From: Mycobacterium sp.
GTDB taxonomy: Bacteria > Actinomycetota > Actinomycetes > Mycobacteriales > Mycobacteriaceae
Assembly (NCBI GenBank): GCA_025965815.1
Contig: JAOPWF010000294.1
Span: 1 to 6,628 of the forward strand
Direction: 5' to 3'
Length of the DNA stretch: 6,628 nucleotides
The notes below the pieces were generated by a model. That model saw only the letters and a program-made list of their open reading frames with translations. It was not told the DNA's origin and did not search any database. This document shows positions 4,659 to 6,628 of the stretch, piece after piece. A program made the position numbers and the translations under genes. The stretch's first letter is position 1. The number at the start of each line of letters is the position of its first letter.

Positions 4659-4938
4659 ATGAGCGAGAATGACCTGGGTGCAGTGCACTTCGAAAGCACA
4701 CACCTTCAGGCTCTGAGCACAGCACTAGACCATGCCCGCCACTAGGCAAGCTGGCTGAGTACCCAGCCCTCGAGCATCAAATGAGGCTCCTCCTCGGCGA
4801 TCACTGGGCGGATCCACTCACGAATCAGCGCGCATTCGAGACCAGCCCCGAATACCGCACAATCGCCCACCGTGAACTCGCGAAAGCCCCATTCAGATGC
4901 TGAACCGCCCCGGTGAGTCCGGAGACTTCCTCATCTGA
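4659..4938 (+). pseudogene. Small unknown gene, apparently frameshifted twice
   Basis: The ATG frame gives 28 codons (MSENDLGAVHFESTHLQALS, TALDHARH) and ends at TAG 4743-4745. Coding character continues without a break in the next frame from 4745 (GKLAEYPALEHQMRLLLGDH, then WADPLTNQRAFETSPEYRTI and AHRELAKAP; stop 4901-4903). It may continue in a third frame from 4891 (IQMLNRPGESGDFLI; stop 4936-4938). Each change fits one missing base, for example TAC-GGC reduced to TAGGC at 4743. The joined product would be about 95 residues, hydrophilic, helix-rich, with no signal peptide or membrane segment. I do not recognise the family. It ends about 170 bases before the monooxygenase and reads the same way, so it was probably cotranscribed with it. 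Alternatives are a genuine 28-residue peptide or sequencing errors in an intact gene. Confidence 0.45.
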
Positions 4939-5097
4939 GTGCTCAGCCGGCTGCGCAATCTCCTGGCCGAGCAGGGATATCCGACGAGGGAAAGGGTCGT
5001 ACCCCTTCCACTTTCAACATATACCGCACCGGGGGGCTTGCGGCCAGACCCGGGTCGTGCCGCAGAATCGCTGGCCGAAGACAGAACCTGCGGATAT

Positions 5098-5105
5098 GAG
5101 AGGGG
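5098..5105 (+). promoter_or_regulatory. Ribosome binding site that fixes the monooxygenase start
   Basis: GAGAGGGG ends 4 nt before the ATG at 5110. It selects this start over the GTG at 4939 (57 extra, non-homologous-looking codons) and over the ATG at 5128. Confidence 0.55.
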
Positions 5106-5109
5106 CGAA

Positions 5110-6591
5110 ATGGGGGACGTCAAACCGATGGCCGAACATGCGGTGGTGGTCGCTGGAGGAGGCCCGACAGGGCTGATGTTGGGAGGTGAGTTGGCGTTGG
5201 CGGGGGTCGACGTCGCCATTGTCGAGCGGCGCGCCAGCCAGGATCTCATCGGCGCGCGCGCACTCGGTTTTCATTCACGCACCATCGAGGTTCTCGACCA
5301 GCGTGGAATCGCTGATCGGTTCCTTTCGCAGGGGTACACAGCGCAAGTCACGGGGTTTGCCGGAGTTCGTTTTGACATCAGTGACTTTCCCACCCGGCAC
5401 CCCTACGGGCTCGCGCTGCCGCAGAAGCACATCGAGCGCCTCTTGGCCGACTGGGTCGGGGAGCTGGCGGTACCGATCTATCGCGGACGCGAGGTGACGG
5501 GTATCGCGCAGGACGACACCGGCGTCGACGTCCAGCTGTCCGACGGCACGTCGCTGCGGGCGGGATATCTCGTCGGATGCGACGGAGGAGGCAGTCTGAT
5601 CCGTAAGGCGGCTGGCATCGACTTCCCCGGATGGGAACCGACAATGAGCAGCCTGATCGCCGAGGTCGAGATGGCCGAGGAGCCGGAATGGGGCGTCCGC
5701 CACGACGCTCTGGGTGTCCATGGCCTCGGCAAGTTAGAGGATGGGGGGCCTATACGGGTCATGGTCACCGAAGAGCACGTCGGACCCACGACCGAGCCCA
5801 CCCTGCGCAATCTCAGCGAGGCGCTCATCGCCGTATACGGGACCGATTACGGGATCCACAGTCCCACCTCGATCTCCAGGTTCACCGATATAGCTCGGCA
5901 GGCCGCGGCCTACCGAGACCGACGGGTCCTGCTGGCCGGCGACGCCGCACACGTGCATCCCCCGGTGGGTGGACAGGGCCTCGGCATCGGTGTTCAGGAT
6001 GCCGTGAATCTGGGATGGAAGCTGGCCCAGGTCGTCAACCAGACATCGCCGGAAAGCCTTCTTGATACCTACCATGCCGAGCGCCATCCGGTCGCTGCCC
6101 GCGTGCTGCGCAACACGATGGCGCAAACCGCGCTTCTCCGCCCAGACGACCGCCTCAAGGCCTTGAGCGACATCATCTCCGAGCTCCTCAGCATGGACGA
6201 GCCTCGCACTCGATTCGCGGCGATGATGACTGGTCTGGACATCGATTACGACCTCGGTGAGGGGCACCCGCTGCTCGGGCGCCGCATGCCCGATCTCGAC
6301 CTGGTCACCGCCAACGGCCCGCTGCGGGTCTTCACCCTCCTCCATGATGCCCGGCCAGTGCTGCTCAACCTCGGTGAGCCCGGCGTCTTCGATATCACTC
6401 CATGGCAGGATCGGGTTCAGTTGATCGACGCCAAATATGTTGGCATGTGGGAGCTTCCGGTACTTGGCGTGGTCACAGCTGCCACTGCTGTGTTGATCCG
6501 ACCCGACGGATATGTTGCCTGGGCGGGAGACCTAACCGACCTGGGACTCCCCGACGCGCTCACCACCTGGTTCGGGCGAAATCCGGATTAG
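5110..6591 (+). CDS. FAD-dependent class A monooxygenase (rifampicin monooxygenase / polyketide hydroxylase type)
   Basis: This 493-residue enzyme has the family's usual length. It should hydroxylate an aromatic or polyketide substrate with NAD(P)H, O2 and FAD in the cytoplasm. Visible parts: the FAD dinucleotide fold at residues 12-40 (VVVAGGGPTG, ribose-binding Glu39); the conserved Arg50 segment (GARALGFHSRTIEVLDQRG); the DG motif at 153-165 (YLVGCDGGGSLIR, Asp158); the GD motif at 273-297 (RVLLAGDAAHVHPP, Asp278, then GGQGLGIGVQDAVNLGWKL); and a thioredoxin-like C-terminal domain from about 385 ending in LIRPDGYVAWAGDL. Overall order and the C-terminal domain resemble Rox and aromatic polyketide hydroxylases (PgaE/RdmE group). 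Two usually conserved positions differ: Gly161 where many relatives have Arg (DGGRS), and Gly292 where most have Asn (GQGLN). The frame stays open upstream to 4939, but the ribosome binding site and family-like start favour 5110. Rightward, same strand as tetR; its own promoter is not evident. Substrate is unknown. Confidence 0.92.
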   Translation: MGDVKPMAEHAVVVAGGGPTGLMLGGELALAGVDVAIVERRASQDLIGARALGFHSRTIEVLDQRGIADRFLSQGYTAQVTGFAGVRFDISDFPTRHPYGLALPQKHIERLLADWVGELAVPIYRGREVTGIAQDDTGVDVQLSDGTSLRAGYLVGCDGGGSLIRKAAGIDFPGWEPTMSSLIAEVEMAEEPEWGVRHDALGVHGLGKLEDGGPIRVMVTEEHVGPTTEPTLRNLSEALIAVYGTDYGIHSPTSISRFTDIARQAAAYRDRRVLLAGDAAHVHPPVGGQGLGIGVQDAVNLGWKLAQVVNQTSPESLLDTYHAERHPVAARVLRNTMAQTALLRPDDRLKALSDIISELLSMDEPRTRFAAMMTGLDIDYDLGEGHPLLGRRMPDLDLVTANGPLRVFTLLHDARPVLLNLGEPGVFDITPWQDRVQLIDAKYVGMWELPVLGVVTAATAVLIRPDGYVAWAGDLTDLGLPDALTTWFGRNPD

Positions 6592-6628
6592 GTAACCACG
6601 CCGCGCTGCATCTCGCGGAAAAGGGCTT

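Noticed and set aside
3874..4662. 262-codon plus-strand frame overlapping tetR and the following spacer
   Set aside because: The peptide is Arg/Pro-rich and out of frame with tetR, which has clear domain motifs. The frame is open only because of base composition.
4939..5109. 57-codon N-terminal extension of the monooxygenase from GTG 4939
   Set aside because: The added residues precede the FAD-binding strand that normally lies near the N-terminus, no ribosome binding site precedes 4939, and a good one precedes 5110.

Overview
The window looks like chromosomal DNA from a high-GC actinobacterium, most likely Mycobacterium or a close relative. The reasons are the G/C-rich third codon positions, the Shine-Dalgarno-led genes, and protein families and wording (IclR tail, CadD-type transporter, IS630- and IS256-type transposases, TetR, class A flavin monooxygenase) that I associate with mycobacteria. 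No rRNA, tRNA or CRISPR array is visible, so the genus is an inference.

Left third (1-2655): a graveyard interrupted by one fresh insertion. The C-terminus of an IclR-type regulator (+) ends at 168. Directly there sits a complete IS630-family element (168-1348) with near-perfect terminal repeats, a TA duplication and an intact DDE transposase. Removing the element on paper leaves a single CTAG that served at once as the stop codon of the IclR gene (+) and of a CadD-type transporter gene (-). Insertion recreated both stops and also supplied the transposase stop. Beyond it lie broken genes: a frameshifted cadD-like pseudogene (-, 1348-1728), a PIN-domain (VapC-like) tail (-, 2009-2092), the terminal 220 bp of an IS256-family element with the start of its transposase (-, about 2120-2343), and the C-terminal half of a YiiM-like MOSC protein (+, 2343-2655) with two frameshifts.

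Middle (2656-4280): about 240 bp without a gene, then an intact small protein with a probable dimeric alpha/beta-barrel fold (-, 2898-3263). A control region at 3503-3579 and a TetR-family repressor gene (+, 3617-4279) follow. The control region holds three copies of a 19-bp sequence (two direct, one inverted). Two of them fill the 17-nt spacers of back-to-back promoter-like sequences, which is the architecture expected for an autoregulated TetR repressor that also controls leftward transcription.

Right part (4262-6628): a probable leftward gene remnant convergent with tetR, a small frameshifted gene with an excellent ribosome binding site (4659-4938), and a full-length FAD-dependent monooxygenase (5110-6591) of the rifampicin-monooxygenase / aromatic polyketide hydroxylase type. 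The plausible functional unit is TetR plus the flavin monooxygenase, and possibly the small barrel protein: an inducible oxidation module for an aromatic or polyketide-like compound. That role is inferred from family and context only.
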